From Natronobacterium texcoconense (GTDB lineage: Archaea > Halobacteriota > Halobacteria > Halobacteriales > Natrialbaceae), in NCBI RefSeq assembly GCF_900104065.1, contig NZ_FNLC01000001.1:1302001-1366000 (forward strand): a DNA stretch of 64,000 bases. The letters run 5' to 3'. The position numbers were made by a program, and so were the translations under genes. This document shows, piece after piece, positions 41,249-49,839 of this stretch; positions within the stretch are counted from its first letter, which is position 1; every line of letters starts with the position of its first letter. The notes beneath the pieces were generated by a model that was given only the letters and a program-made list of their open reading frames with translations, was not told where the DNA came from and ran no database searches.

Positions 41249-42427
41249 ATGCTTTCGATTGCGCTTGCCGGAAAACCGAACGCCGGCAAGTCCACGTTCT
41301 ACACCGCGGCGACGATGGCCGAAGTCGACGTCGCGAACTACCCGTTCACGACGATCGATGCCAACCGCGGGGTCAGCTACGTCCGGACGGAATGTCCCTG
41401 CCTCGAGCGCGAGGAGCGCTGTAACGCCGACAACTGCGAGGACGGCAAACGCTACGTCCCGATCGAACTGCTCGACGTGGCAGGGCTCGTCCCGGGTGCC
41501 CACGAGGGGAAGGGCCTGGGCAATCAGTTCCTCGACGAACTCACGAACGCCGACGTGATCGTCAACGTCGTCGACGCCTCCGGCGGTACGAACGAGAAGG
41601 GCGAACCCGTCGATATCGGCGAACACGACCCGCTCGAGGACATCGACTTCGTCGAGGAGGAGATGGACCTCTGGCTGGCCGACATCGTCGAGCGCAACTG
41701 GGAGTCCGTCGAGCGCAAGTCCCGGTCGCCCGATTTCGACATCGACGACGCGCTCGCTGACATGCTCTCGGGCTTTGGCGCGTCGCCGACCCAGATCGCG
41801 ACCGTCCTGCGGGAACTCGACTACCCCGAAGACCCGATCCAGTGGGAGGACGACCACCGCGAGGAACTCGCGGGTCTCGTCCGCGAGCGTACCAAACCGA
41901 TCGTCGTCGCGGCGAACAAGATCGACGTCGCCCCCGAGGAGAACGTCGAGAAACTGCTCGAGCTCGACAAGCCCGTCATCCCAACTACTGCGGAGGGCGA
42001 ACTCGCCCTGCGACGGGCGGCCGACAACGACCTGGTCGACTACGACCCCGGCGACGAGAACCTCGAGATCGGTGACGAGGTCAGCGACGCCCAGCGCGAC
42101 GCACTCGAGGGCCTCGCGGCGACGATGGCCGAGTGGGACGGCACCGGCGTCCAGGGGGCCTTAGATTACGCCGTCTACGAACTGCTCGAGCACATCACCG
42201 CGTATCCCGTCGAGGATGCCTCGAAATGGTCCGACGGCAGCGGAAACGTCCTGCCCGACGCCCACCTGCTCCCCGAGGGATCGACGCCCGTCGACCTCGC
42301 CTACGCCGTCCACTCCGACATCGGCGACGGCTACCTCCACGCGGTCAACGCGAAAACGAGTCGGGAGATCGGGGAGGACTACGAACTCGAGGAGAGTGAC
42401 GTGATCAAGATCGTGAGCACTAATTAG
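41249..42427 (+). CDS. ychF: Redox-regulated ATPase YchF (Obg family)
   Basis: 392 residues. The P-loop GKPNAGKST is at residues 8-16, a switch-I region includes NYPFTTIDANRG, G3 is DVAGLVPGAHEGKGLGNQFLD, G4 is NKID, and the C-terminal TGS domain is seen in SVPVDLAYAVHSDIGDGYLHAVN-type sequence near the end. YchF/OLA1 proteins bind ATP in preference to GTP and associate with ribosomes in stress responses. An archaeal-type helical insertion with EREERCNADNCEDGKRY lies after switch I. The ATG at 41249 follows the palindromic repeat. The N-terminal frame extension upstream is not used. Confidence 0.94.
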   Translation: MLSIALAGKPNAGKSTFYTAATMAEVDVANYPFTTIDANRGVSYVRTECPCLEREERCNADNCEDGKRYVPIELLDVAGLVPGAHEGKGLGNQFLDELTNADVIVNVVDASGGTNEKGEPVDIGEHDPLEDIDFVEEEMDLWLADIVERNWESVERKSRSPDFDIDDALADMLSGFGASPTQIATVLRELDYPEDPIQWEDDHREELAGLVRERTKPIVVAANKIDVAPEENVEKLLELDKPVIPTTAEGELALRRAADNDLVDYDPGDENLEIGDEVSDAQRDALEGLAATMAEWDGTGVQGALDYAVYELLEHITAYPVEDASKWSDGSGNVLPDAHLLPEGSTPVDLAYAVHSDIGDGYLHAVNAKTSREIGEDYELEESDVIKIVSTN

Positions 42428-42501
42428 CAATAGCCCCACAAATCGAAGCTGCGTTTTAGTTGGGCGCGGCGATCAGCACAGGTGTTCCGGTGAACACCAG
42501 T

Positions 42502-42675
42502 TCAGGTAGAACTGCGATATCCGTCGATGAACATCAAGACTGTTAACGCCGCTATTGCGAGGAGGAGAACCGATCCATCTCCGTACCTGTGTCCGAACAG
42601 AGACCAGCCGAGAATTCCTACAGTAGCCGAAATCAAGCACATCGCAAATAGACGCTTATCAGACGGAGTATCCAT
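42502..42675 (-). CDS. Small two-helix membrane protein (57 aa)
   Basis: 57 residues from an ATG at 42675 (MDTPSDKRLFAMCLISAT). Two hydrophobic segments (residues 10-27 and 37-51) end in IDGYRSST. The frame stays open upstream to 42699, but the ATG chosen gives a conventional short protein. Function unknown. It is convergent with the ychF gene. Confidence 0.65.
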   Translation of the reverse strand: MDTPSDKRLFAMCLISATVGILGWSLFGHRYGDGSVLLLAIAALTVLMFIDGYRSST

Positions 42676-42804
42676 GAAAGAACACATATGTTCTAACAAA
42701 ATTATTGTTTCTAATTTTGTCAGTACGCATCTATAGTGACCGTGAGAATCAGACCGGTCAGAGGTGGATTATAAGTTGTGCACGCTGTGTGGACGCTTAT
42801 CAGC

Positions 42805-42812
42805 GGGAGGAG
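42805..42812 (+). promoter_or_regulatory. Shine-Dalgarno site GGGAGGAG
   Basis: Purine-rich, complementary to the 3' end of 16S rRNA, and ends about 8 bases before the ATG at 42820. It supports that start. Confidence 0.5.
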
Positions 42813-42819
42813 TAGAGAA

Positions 42820-43074
42820 ATGTATATCTCAACACGTGATCTTATACAAGACATGAGTTTCAGTCTTTCAGCCCCTGAAACGGCCTTCGAGTGGCAAGTC
42901 CTTGCCACGTCTCTGTTCGGTCTCTACTCGTTGATAGGGTATACAGCCACGGGAGACCTGCTGTATGCGATCTCGATAGGACTCTACGGAGGGATCGGTA
43001 TGACTGTCGTACTAGCGATTAGTGTATTTTCGTGGCGTGGTATCCGAGATACCTTCATTCAGCAACAGTCATGA
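42820..43074 (+). CDS. Small membrane protein (84 aa) with Shine-Dalgarno site
   Basis: 84 residues from an ATG at 42820 (MYISTRDLIQDMSFSLSAP). Two hydrophobic segments are present (about residues 30-48 and 52-73). A GGGAGGAG motif at 42805-42812, about 8 bases upstream of the ATG, is a strong ribosome-binding site and an exception to the leaderless starts around it. A second ATG at 42853 (MSFSLS) is possible but has no such site. Function unknown. Confidence 0.68.
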   Translation: MYISTRDLIQDMSFSLSAPETAFEWQVLATSLFGLYSLIGYTATGDLLYAISIGLYGGIGMTVVLAISVFSWRGIRDTFIQQQS

Positions 43075-43199
43075 CGAATATCGCTCAGTTCGCATGTATA
43101 CGACCACGAAAGTCAGTCGAGGTACGAACTGACGAGCGACGTGAAGTCGAATCACATTTTCTTTCCAGGTCTTAGCTAGGTTCGGGTTGCCCTGTCGTA

Positions 43200-43667
43200 T
43201 CACTCCAATGGTTGCGCGTAGTCGACCTGCTTCGGTCGAAAACCCGTCTCGCGGTAGAACCGGCGCGCGTCCTCGTTCTCCCACTCGCAGGAGACTTTGA
43301 GGTGGTCGCACCCTCGCTCGCGGGCCAGTTTCTCTACGCGCTCGAGGACTCTCGAGCCGTGACCCCGATTTCTATGTTCGTCGTCGATAGCGAAATTTAC
43401 GACGCGGAGGTAGTGGGAGTGCTGCCGGGACGGATGGTGTCCCTCGCGGAGCGTCACGAAGCCGATAGTCTCTCCCTCGTGAACGACAAGATAGTCGGTG
43501 ACGTCGTCGTCCTCGAGATGGGCGCGAAAGCCATCGTCGGCGACGTCGTCGACGTCCCCGTACGCGAGTTCGTTCAGGTCGTCGTACGCTTCCATCGATT
43601 TCGCGAGCGAATACCAGCGATCGACGAGCGCCTCGAGGTCGTCCCCGGTGGCTTCGACGAGGTCCAT
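43200..43667 (-). CDS. GNAT-family acetyltransferase
   Basis: 155 residues. VHEGETIGFVTLREGHHPSRQHSHYLRVVNFAIDDEHRNRGHGSRVLERVEKLARERGCDHLKVSCEWENEDARRFY is the acetyl-CoA-binding core (RNRGHGS as the pyrophosphate loop). It ends FRPKQVDYAQPLE. The acceptor is unknown. It is a typical small cytoplasmic N-acetyltransferase, transcribed alone. Confidence 0.88.
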   Translation of the reverse strand: MDLVEATGDDLEALVDRWYSLAKSMEAYDDLNELAYGDVDDVADDGFRAHLEDDDVTDYLVVHEGETIGFVTLREGHHPSRQHSHYLRVVNFAIDDEHRNRGHGSRVLERVEKLARERGCDHLKVSCEWENEDARRFYRETGFRPKQVDYAQPLE

Positions 43668-43778
43668 ACGACGATTCTCCGATACTAACTCTTTAAATGA
43701 GTGGGTCCGCCCATCGTGTCTTCTGCTGCTGAACCGCGAGACAACATCTGGCCGACATTGCGAACGAAATGGAGCTAC

Positions 43779-44219
43779 CTACCCGAACGACAACAACCCG
43801 CTCTCGGCTCTCGTTTCGCCACCCATGTCTTCGGTTACGTGGACGATCCCCGGCTGTGGTCCCTCGAGTCGGACGACGACCCGGTAGGAGACCATCTCCG
43901 CCAGGTCGTCACACTCGTCGCTCCCGTCGTGTTGACGAGCGAGTCGGATCCGGAGTTCGTCCGCGTCGGCGTCGTAGGTCGGCTCTGAGAGGTGCGCGTC
44001 GTAACAGGCGTTGCCGGTCGAGTACCGACCGGTCACGTGGATCTCGTCGCCCTCGAACCCGACCGCTGGATCGTCGTCGAAATCCTTCCCGACGTCGACG
44101 CTCGTCTCGAACTCGACGTCGACGATTTCGGTCGACCTGCGCTCGAGGCTGCCGAGACAGCCGGCGGCAGCCATCGAGAGGGCAGTTCCAGCGCCAGCGA
44201 GGACGGTTCGTCGGTGCAT
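43779..44219 (-). CDS. Tat lipoprotein, function unknown
   Basis: 146 residues. MHRRTVLAGAGTALSMAAAGC is a twin-arginine signal with lipobox. The mature domain is beta-rich (TEIVDVEFETSVDVGKDF, DEIHVTGRYSTGNACYDAHLSEPTYD, ELRIRLARQHDG, YRVVVRLEGPQPGIVHVTEDMGG), with two cysteines that could pair. The function is unknown and the protein is probably membrane-anchored outside. It is followed by an ICMT-like gene upstream on the same strand. Confidence 0.78.
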   Translation of the reverse strand: MHRRTVLAGAGTALSMAAAGCLGSLERRSTEIVDVEFETSVDVGKDFDDDPAVGFEGDEIHVTGRYSTGNACYDAHLSEPTYDADADELRIRLARQHDGSDECDDLAEMVSYRVVVRLEGPQPGIVHVTEDMGGETRAESGLLSFG

Positions 44220-44276
44220 GGCTACTCGTGTTCGCCGAACGGTAAGTGTCTTCTCGAGAGCAGGAAAGTGGCCGAG

Positions 44277-44774
44277 TCACTCGGCTCCCCGACCGAAGGG
44301 AAGCCAGCGCGGGACGTCTTCACAGTACTGCTCGTACTCTTCGCCGTGTTTTTCGGCGAGGTGCGGTTCCTCGAAGCGGATCACGCGGTTGTGAAAGCCG
44401 ATCCAGCAGCCGAGAGCCCACCAGAGCGGCGACAGCGATCGCTGGCGGAGGGCCTGGCCGACGATCACCAGGAGCACGCCGACGTACATCGGATTGCGCG
44501 TGTAGCTGTAGACTCCACTCGTGACGAGTTCGTCGGGTTCGTCGGTCGGCGAGGGCGTTCCGTTTCCCTCTCCGAACTGGACGGTCGTGTGCAGGTACAG
44601 GGCGATTCCCGAGAGCAACGACGCCGTCCCGAGCGGTCGCGCGACGTCGGACCCGATCGGAAGCCGTGGGTGCGGCCGCCACTTCGCAAGCAACTGCGGG
44701 ATCGCCACCGCGAGCGTTCCCGGAACGAGAACCGTGAACAGCGCCGTTTTCAGGTAGACGCGCGTCGAAGTCAT
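44277..44774 (-). CDS. Isoprenylcysteine methyltransferase-like membrane protein
   Basis: 165 residues with about four membrane segments. The C-terminus TSGVYSYTRNPMYVGVLLVIVGQAL, then RFEEPHLAEKHGEEYEQYCEDVPRWLPF is the signature of the ICMT/PEMT-like methyltransferase family, which uses AdoMet on lipids or isoprenyl groups. The substrate in haloarchaea is not established. The ATG at 44774 begins before the first membrane helix (VYLKTALFTVLVPG). Confidence 0.85.
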   Translation of the reverse strand: MTSTRVYLKTALFTVLVPGTLAVAIPQLLAKWRPHPRLPIGSDVARPLGTASLLSGIALYLHTTVQFGEGNGTPSPTDEPDELVTSGVYSYTRNPMYVGVLLVIVGQALRQRSLSPLWWALGCWIGFHNRVIRFEEPHLAEKHGEEYEQYCEDVPRWLPFGRGAE

Positions 44775-44858
44775 AGGTGGACTGTCAAACCGTGACGGGA
44801 TAAAGGTAGCCGCGATCTGAAACGGCTGTTTCCGCTCTCGCGCTCCATAGCCAGCAGG

Positions 44859-45440
44859 CTATCGGGCTCGGTCGTCGTTCACGAGATGACCCGGTATCAG
44901 TTTGAGAAAGAGAAACGGGACGAACCACTCGAGTCCGTGCGGTGGTGAGACGAGATACAGCGCGACGATCAGTCCCGCCGAAAAGAGCACCATCGCGACC
45001 GGCCGCCGGAGCTCGTTGGGGGCCGCGAGTACCGTGACCGTACTCGCGATTAACACTCCGTAGACGAGGCCTGCTTCCAAGAGCGTGAACCCGCCGAACA
45101 GCAGAGCCAGCACGAACGGGTGGACGTGATAAGCGACGAACCGGACGTGATCGCCACGCGTTTGCGACGGACGGTGCCACCACCGGCGTCCCGACTCGGT
45201 CGTGTTGGCGACGATGCCGCCCGCGACGTCGAAAGCAATGAGGACGGCGACCAACTGCTGTAGCGCGTTCCACTCGAGCGGTACGAGGTGGACGTACAGA
45301 ACCAGCCCGCTACAGAACAACACACTGTACCCGACTACCAGCCAGTTCTCCGCTCGAGTCGCGCCCGGTCCGACGAGTCGATCCCACGCACCGTGGAGAC
45401 CCTCTCTTGGCGAGCGCGGAGAACCGTCTTTCTGCGCCAT
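44859..45440 (-). CDS. Multi-span membrane protein, function unknown
   Basis: 193 residues with about five hydrophobic segments, among them NWLVVGYSVLFCSGLVLYVHLV, LQQLVAVLIAFDVAGGIVANT and AMVLFSAGLIVALYLVSPPH. HVRFVAYHVHPFVLALLFGGF has several histidines that could bind a metal or haem. I recognise no family. It is transcribed from the minus strand, downstream of the UbiA gene. Confidence 0.72.
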   Translation of the reverse strand: MAQKDGSPRSPREGLHGAWDRLVGPGATRAENWLVVGYSVLFCSGLVLYVHLVPLEWNALQQLVAVLIAFDVAGGIVANTTESGRRWWHRPSQTRGDHVRFVAYHVHPFVLALLFGGFTLLEAGLVYGVLIASTVTVLAAPNELRRPVAMVLFSAGLIVALYLVSPPHGLEWFVPFLFLKLIPGHLVNDDRAR

Positions 45441-45500
45441 GACGAACGATTGGTGGCACGGATGATGAAAGGTACTCGAGACGAACGGCGAATCGGTGGG

Positions 45501-46361
45501 TCACACGAGCCGAACCAGCGGCTCGAACCACACCGCCGCGACCAGTACCGCGAGGAAGACGTACGACCCCCTGATTAGCAGCATCGTCGCGATGGTCGGC
45601 TCCGCCCTGCGTGCGACGCCGGCGACTGCAGCGAACGCGAGCGCCGCGAGGACGGCACTCGGCGGGAACACTCGAGCGACGGCGAACGCGACCACCACCA
45701 GCAGTGCCGTCACCATCAGCCCGTATGCGATGTCGTGGGCTCGAGCGGGCCCGACGACCACGGCGACGGTCCGTTTCTCGATCGATCTATCGTAGTCGTA
45801 GTCCTGCGCGTCGTCGATCACCTTGATACCCGATAGTAAGACCAGAAAGACCAGCGCGAACCCGACGGCGACGGCCGTGAGCGTCTCGGCCTGGACGTAG
45901 AAGCCGCCGAGAATCGAGAGTGCGATCCCGAGCGGGTAGCCCGTCGTCGCCGTTACAGGGTTGGTATCGAGCTGTGGCGCGTGGTGGTAGGCGATGAGCC
46001 AGGCCGGGACCGTGAGCGCGACTGCGACCGCGTCGACGAGCACGTAGAGCGCGAGACAACAGCCCACGAAAGCGGTCGTCGACGCCGCGAGGCCGAGTCG
46101 ACATCCCCGTTCGGTCAGCGGGTGGTCGTCGTCTTCGCCGCGAACGTGGAAGTCGACGTAGCCGTCCTTGACGTGGGCCGTGTAGACCGCCGCGAACATC
46201 GCGAGGACGTGAACGGCCGCAACCGTCGGGACGACGTCTCGAGCGAGAATCGCACCGAACAGGGACGCGGCGAGCGGCGGCAGCATGAAGACGGGGTGGA
46301 CCTGCGACCAGAACGCACCCGCAGTAGCCCGGACGCCCCTCCCACGTCGCGAGAGAGCCAT
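45501..46361 (-). CDS. UbiA-family prenyltransferase
   Basis: 286 residues. Multiple membrane helices and the two Asp-rich motifs of UbiA enzymes are visible: AHVKDGYVDFHVRGEDD in the first half and LSGIKVIDDAQDYDYD in the second. The family attaches prenyl chains to aromatic or glycerol acceptors (quinones, haem O, archaeal lipids). Which acceptor this one uses is not decided by sequence. The ATG at 46361 starts MALSRRGRG, and the frame extends upstream but carries no motif. It is a likely part of lipid or quinone biosynthesis. Confidence 0.85.
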   Translation of the reverse strand: MALSRRGRGVRATAGAFWSQVHPVFMLPPLAASLFGAILARDVVPTVAAVHVLAMFAAVYTAHVKDGYVDFHVRGEDDDHPLTERGCRLGLAASTTAFVGCCLALYVLVDAVAVALTVPAWLIAYHHAPQLDTNPVTATTGYPLGIALSILGGFYVQAETLTAVAVGFALVFLVLLSGIKVIDDAQDYDYDRSIEKRTVAVVVGPARAHDIAYGLMVTALLVVVAFAVARVFPPSAVLAALAFAAVAGVARRAEPTIATMLLIRGSYVFLAVLVAAVWFEPLVRLV

Positions 46362-46442
46362 GACTCGAGAGACAACGAACTGACGTATAATTCCGGGGGT
46401 GGGCAGTGCCCCATCGATGATGGGGTCGCTGCGGAGCCCCAC

Positions 46443-47075
46443 CTACTCCCAGTCGATCTCGCACTCGAGCGTCTCTCGATCGACCGTCGCCTCCTCGTAC
46501 TCCCCCCGGACGATCGAGAACCGGTGCTGGTCGGTCACGTCGCCGTTCGGCCGCGGCGAGTGCTGTCGCAACAGCCCCTCGTGGCGGCCGCCGTATTGCT
46601 CGATGCACTTCTCGATCGATCGACGCGAGGGCTCGTTATCTGCGGCACAGGTCGTGTAGTAGGCCTCGAGGTCGTACACCTCGAACGTCAGTTCGACGAA
46701 GATCGAGGCTCGCTCGAGGGCGTACTCCCGTCCCCAGTACTCCTTTGCGAGTACGATGTCGGTGGTCGCACGCTTCGTCTCCCACTCCGTTTTGTAGGCG
46801 CTGGTGCCGACGATCGGCCGCGTCTCGTCGTTCGTCCGTAACAGGTAGCGAACACCCTCACGGTCGGCGTATATCTCTTCGGCCCTGTCGACGAATCGTT
46901 CGACCTGATCGAGTCGTCGAAGCCGAAACCACGGCATGTGGTCGGTTGCCTCGCCCTGCCAGTCGTCTCGCGTCACGAACTCGTAGAACTCGAAGGGATC
47001 GACGGTATCGTGGCACAGTCGCTCGAGGACGAGGCGATCGGTCTCGATTCGCTCGGGGTACAGGTTCCCTCCCAT
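46443..47075 (-). CDS. GNAT-family acetyltransferase (RimJ/RimL-like)
   Basis: 210 residues starting MGGNLYPERIETDRLVLERL, the typical beginning of the RimJ/RimL subgroup. GVRYLLRTNDETRPIVGTSAYKTEW, ATTDIVLAKEYWGREYALERASIFVELTFEVYDLEAYYTTCAADNEPSRRSIEKCIEQYGG cover the acetyl-CoA site and the C-terminal splice. The acceptor is unknown. The upstream frame extension (to 47132) is not used because the subgroup begins at the ATG given. Confidence 0.84.
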   Translation of the reverse strand: MGGNLYPERIETDRLVLERLCHDTVDPFEFYEFVTRDDWQGEATDHMPWFRLRRLDQVERFVDRAEEIYADREGVRYLLRTNDETRPIVGTSAYKTEWETKRATTDIVLAKEYWGREYALERASIFVELTFEVYDLEAYYTTCAADNEPSRRSIEKCIEQYGGRHEGLLRQHSPRPNGDVTDQHRFSIVRGEYEEATVDRETLECEIDWE

Positions 47076-47402
47076 AGCGAGTATCCGTTGAATACGTAGG
47101 GTACAAGCCCTGACGATACCGTACATAACCACCGGAAGACTGAAAGGTATTTGACGCGTAGTATGGATCGAGATTCTGGCTGTGGTCGAACTGAGTAGTC
47201 ACCGATAGGTCGATTCCCCGGCGCCTGTTGGGACTCTCACCTTGAGTATCGAAACTGCGCGCCGATTCGCTCGAGTGAAACGACAATTCCTCGTCGTGTC
47301 CCGTGGTATCTGTGCAGCGGTTGCACGACCAGCAGTGGCTGGCGAATCGTCACTGAATGCCTATCTACGTCTCCTGAACGTACGTCGTTAGTAAGAGTGC
47401 CC
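47076..47402. other. Intergenic stretch, 327 bp
   Basis: No plausible gene in either direction. It carries the promoters of the divergent GNAT gene and the FAD oxidoreductase gene. No structured motif was noted. Confidence 0.45.
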
Positions 47403-48797
47403 ATGGCTACCAAAGCGCCGATCGACGACCCCGAATACGAAACGCTCGCTCGACACGTCCACGGCGAGGTGCTCCGCCCCGGAGACGACGGCTACGAGGA
47501 CGCCCGATCGATCTGGAACGCGATGATCGATCGGAAACCGGCGGTCATCGTCCGGCCGACCGGGACGGCCGACGTGGTGACCGGGGTGGAATTCGCCTAC
47601 GACCGCGACCTTCCGCTGTCGGTCAAGGGTGGCGGCCACAACGTCGCCGGGAACGCCATCTGCGACGACGGTCTCACGCTCGATCTGTCCTCGATGTCGT
47701 CGGTTCGGGTCGATCCCACGACCGAGACCGCCCGCGTGGGGCCCGGTGCGACGATGGCCGACCTCGATCACGAGACGCAGGCGTTCGGCCTGGCTACGCC
47801 CGGCGGTGTCATCTCGACGACCGGCGTCGCAGGGATCACGCTCGGCGGCGGAATCGGCTGGCTCAGCCGGAAGTACGGCCTCTCGATCGACAACCTCCGG
47901 TCGGTCGAGGTCGTCACCGCGGACGGGGAGGTCGTCACTGCGAGCGAAGACGAGAACCCGGACCTCTTCTGGGCGATTCGCGGCGGGAGCGGCAACTTCG
48001 GGATCGTCACGTCGTTCGAGTTCGACCTCCACGAGGTCGGCCCCGAGGTGCTGTTCGGACCGATCGTCTACCCCTACGATGACGCGTCCGACTTACTCGC
48101 CCGCTACGAAGAGTTCGCGCGAGACGCGCCACGGGAGTGTGCTGTCTGGGCGAACAGCGTCGCCGCTCCGCCGCTCCCGTTCATTCCCGAGGACGTTCAC
48201 GGTACCACGGTTCTCGTCCTGATGGGGTTCTACGCCGGCGATCTCGACGAAGGCGAGGCGGTGCTCGAACCGCTCCGCGAGTTCGGCGATCCCATCGCCG
48301 ACGCCGTCGGACCGATGCGCTATACGGAGGCCCAGAGCCTCATGGATGACCTGTACGCCGAAGGAGCCAGAAATTACTGGAAAGCGTCCAACTTCACGGC
48401 GCTCGGCGAGGAGACGATCGATACAATCGTCGAGTACGCCGAACGAGCCCCGACTCCGGAATCCGAAATACTCGTCCACCAGGTCGGCGGAGCCGTCAAC
48501 GACGTCGAACCGGGCGCGACCGCGTACCCGCATCGGAACACGGAGTACATCGCCACCGTCGCCGCCCGCTGGGAAGACCCGGCGAACGACGACGAGTGCA
48601 TCGCGTGGGTCCGCGAGTGTCACGACGCACTCGCTGCCGGCGCGACGGGCGGGACCTACGTCAACTTCGAGGGCGACAGCGAAGGGAGCGAACGGAACGC
48701 GTACGGCGAGAACTACGACCGCCTCGGCGAGACGAAAACCGCGTACGACCCGGAGAACGTCTTCCGGCAAAACCAGAACGTGAAGCCAGCGGAGTGA
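47403..48797 (+). CDS. FAD-linked oxidoreductase of the berberine-bridge type
   Basis: 464 residues. PLSVKGGGHNVAGNAICDDGLTLDLSSM is the PCMH FAD-binding motif with His79 as the covalent FAD residue. TPGGVISTTGVAGITLGGGIGWLSRKYGLSIDNL is the second FAD block. A cap domain follows, and the C-terminus YVNFEGDSEGSERNAYGENYDRLGETKTAYDPENVFRQNQNV is the BBE domain. Such enzymes oxidise sugars, alcohols or amines. The substrate is not known. The ATG at 47403 lies two codons after a GTG. Confidence 0.92.
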   Translation: MATKAPIDDPEYETLARHVHGEVLRPGDDGYEDARSIWNAMIDRKPAVIVRPTGTADVVTGVEFAYDRDLPLSVKGGGHNVAGNAICDDGLTLDLSSMSSVRVDPTTETARVGPGATMADLDHETQAFGLATPGGVISTTGVAGITLGGGIGWLSRKYGLSIDNLRSVEVVTADGEVVTASEDENPDLFWAIRGGSGNFGIVTSFEFDLHEVGPEVLFGPIVYPYDDASDLLARYEEFARDAPRECAVWANSVAAPPLPFIPEDVHGTTVLVLMGFYAGDLDEGEAVLEPLREFGDPIADAVGPMRYTEAQSLMDDLYAEGARNYWKASNFTALGEETIDTIVEYAERAPTPESEILVHQVGGAVNDVEPGATAYPHRNTEYIATVAARWEDPANDDECIAWVRECHDALAAGATGGTYVNFEGDSEGSERNAYGENYDRLGETKTAYDPENVFRQNQNVKPAE

Positions 48798-48814
48798 GAA
48801 GACGCTCGAGCCAC

Positions 48815-49729
48815 CTACCGCTCGAGGTAGGCGATCCCGTCCGGATGCAGTTCCGTCTCGTACCGCTCGGTTTCGGTCCAGGTCTCACAGTCGATCACCG
48901 AGACGTCGTTCGTCTTGTTGTTCGCGACGAACGCACGGTCGCCGTCGGGGTCGAAGACGGTGCCGCCGGGCCAGATACCGACTGGAATCCGGGCAATCTC
49001 CCACGGCCGCTGCTCGCCGTCGCGGACGTGTTCGGTGTCGATCAGGGAGACGTCGTTCGACTTCCGGTTCGGCACGAGGACGTGTCGGCCGTCGGGCGAA
49101 CTCACGACGCGGATCGGCGTCTCGCCGAGCAACGCGCGGTTCGTCTGCTCTAACGTCTCGGGGTCGAGCACGGAGAGCATGCCGTCTTCCTGGTTGGCGA
49201 CGAGCAGTCCCGCCTCGGGGTGGACTTCGATCCCTTCGGGTTCCTCGCCGACCATCGGATCAGCCACGATCCGACGCTCCTCGCAGTCGATCGCGGTCAC
49301 GTTCTCGCTGCCGATGTTGGCGACGAACGCTCGCTCTTCGTCCGGGGTGAGCGCGACCATGTGGGACTTGTCCTGGTGGGTCGGGAAGTGATCGAGGATC
49401 TCGTCGGTCTCTACGTCGATCACGTAGATGCGGCTGCTGTAGGTCGAGGCGAGCCACAGTTCGCCCGCGCTCTCGCGGATCGCCAGCCCGTGGGGGAAGT
49501 CGAACTCCTCGTGTTCGATCTCGGCGGTTCGCTCCCACGTCTCCGTATCGTAGGCCAGCAGCGTATCGCCGAGCGAGCAGGTGACGTAGACCTTCTCGCC
49601 GTCCGGCGTCACCGTGATCTCGTGGGGGTTGAACTCGGTCTCGACGACCGTCTCCGTCTCCCCCGTGTCGGCGTCGATCACCGACATCGTGTCCGAATCC
49701 TTGTTGAGGACGAGCAGTCGATCGCTCAT
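48815..49729 (-). CDS. YncE-like beta-propeller protein
   Basis: 304 residues made of about seven repeated beta-propeller blades of the YVTN type: FNPHEITVTPDGEKVYVTCSLGDTLLAYD, MVALTPDEERAFVANIGSENVTAID, PEGIEVHPEAGLLVANQEDGMLSVLD and GTVFDPDGDRAFVANNKTNDVSVID are clear copies. No signal peptide is seen, so it is probably cytoplasmic. A scaffold or ligand-binding role is likely. It converges with the FAD oxidoreductase gene and is divergent from the TPP enzyme gene. Confidence 0.88.
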   Translation of the reverse strand: MSDRLLVLNKDSDTMSVIDADTGETETVVETEFNPHEITVTPDGEKVYVTCSLGDTLLAYDTETWERTAEIEHEEFDFPHGLAIRESAGELWLASTYSSRIYVIDVETDEILDHFPTHQDKSHMVALTPDEERAFVANIGSENVTAIDCEERRIVADPMVGEEPEGIEVHPEAGLLVANQEDGMLSVLDPETLEQTNRALLGETPIRVVSSPDGRHVLVPNRKSNDVSLIDTEHVRDGEQRPWEIARIPVGIWPGGTVFDPDGDRAFVANNKTNDVSVIDCETWTETERYETELHPDGIAYLER

Positions 49730-49839
49730 GTGCAGTTCATCCCAGTGGAACCACCTAAGCGCTGCAAAACCGGAAAAGGAGTCGGCAAACGGATCGCCGG
49801 ACACACAGATTGATGTGTCAGCGAAGACCACGATAGGGC

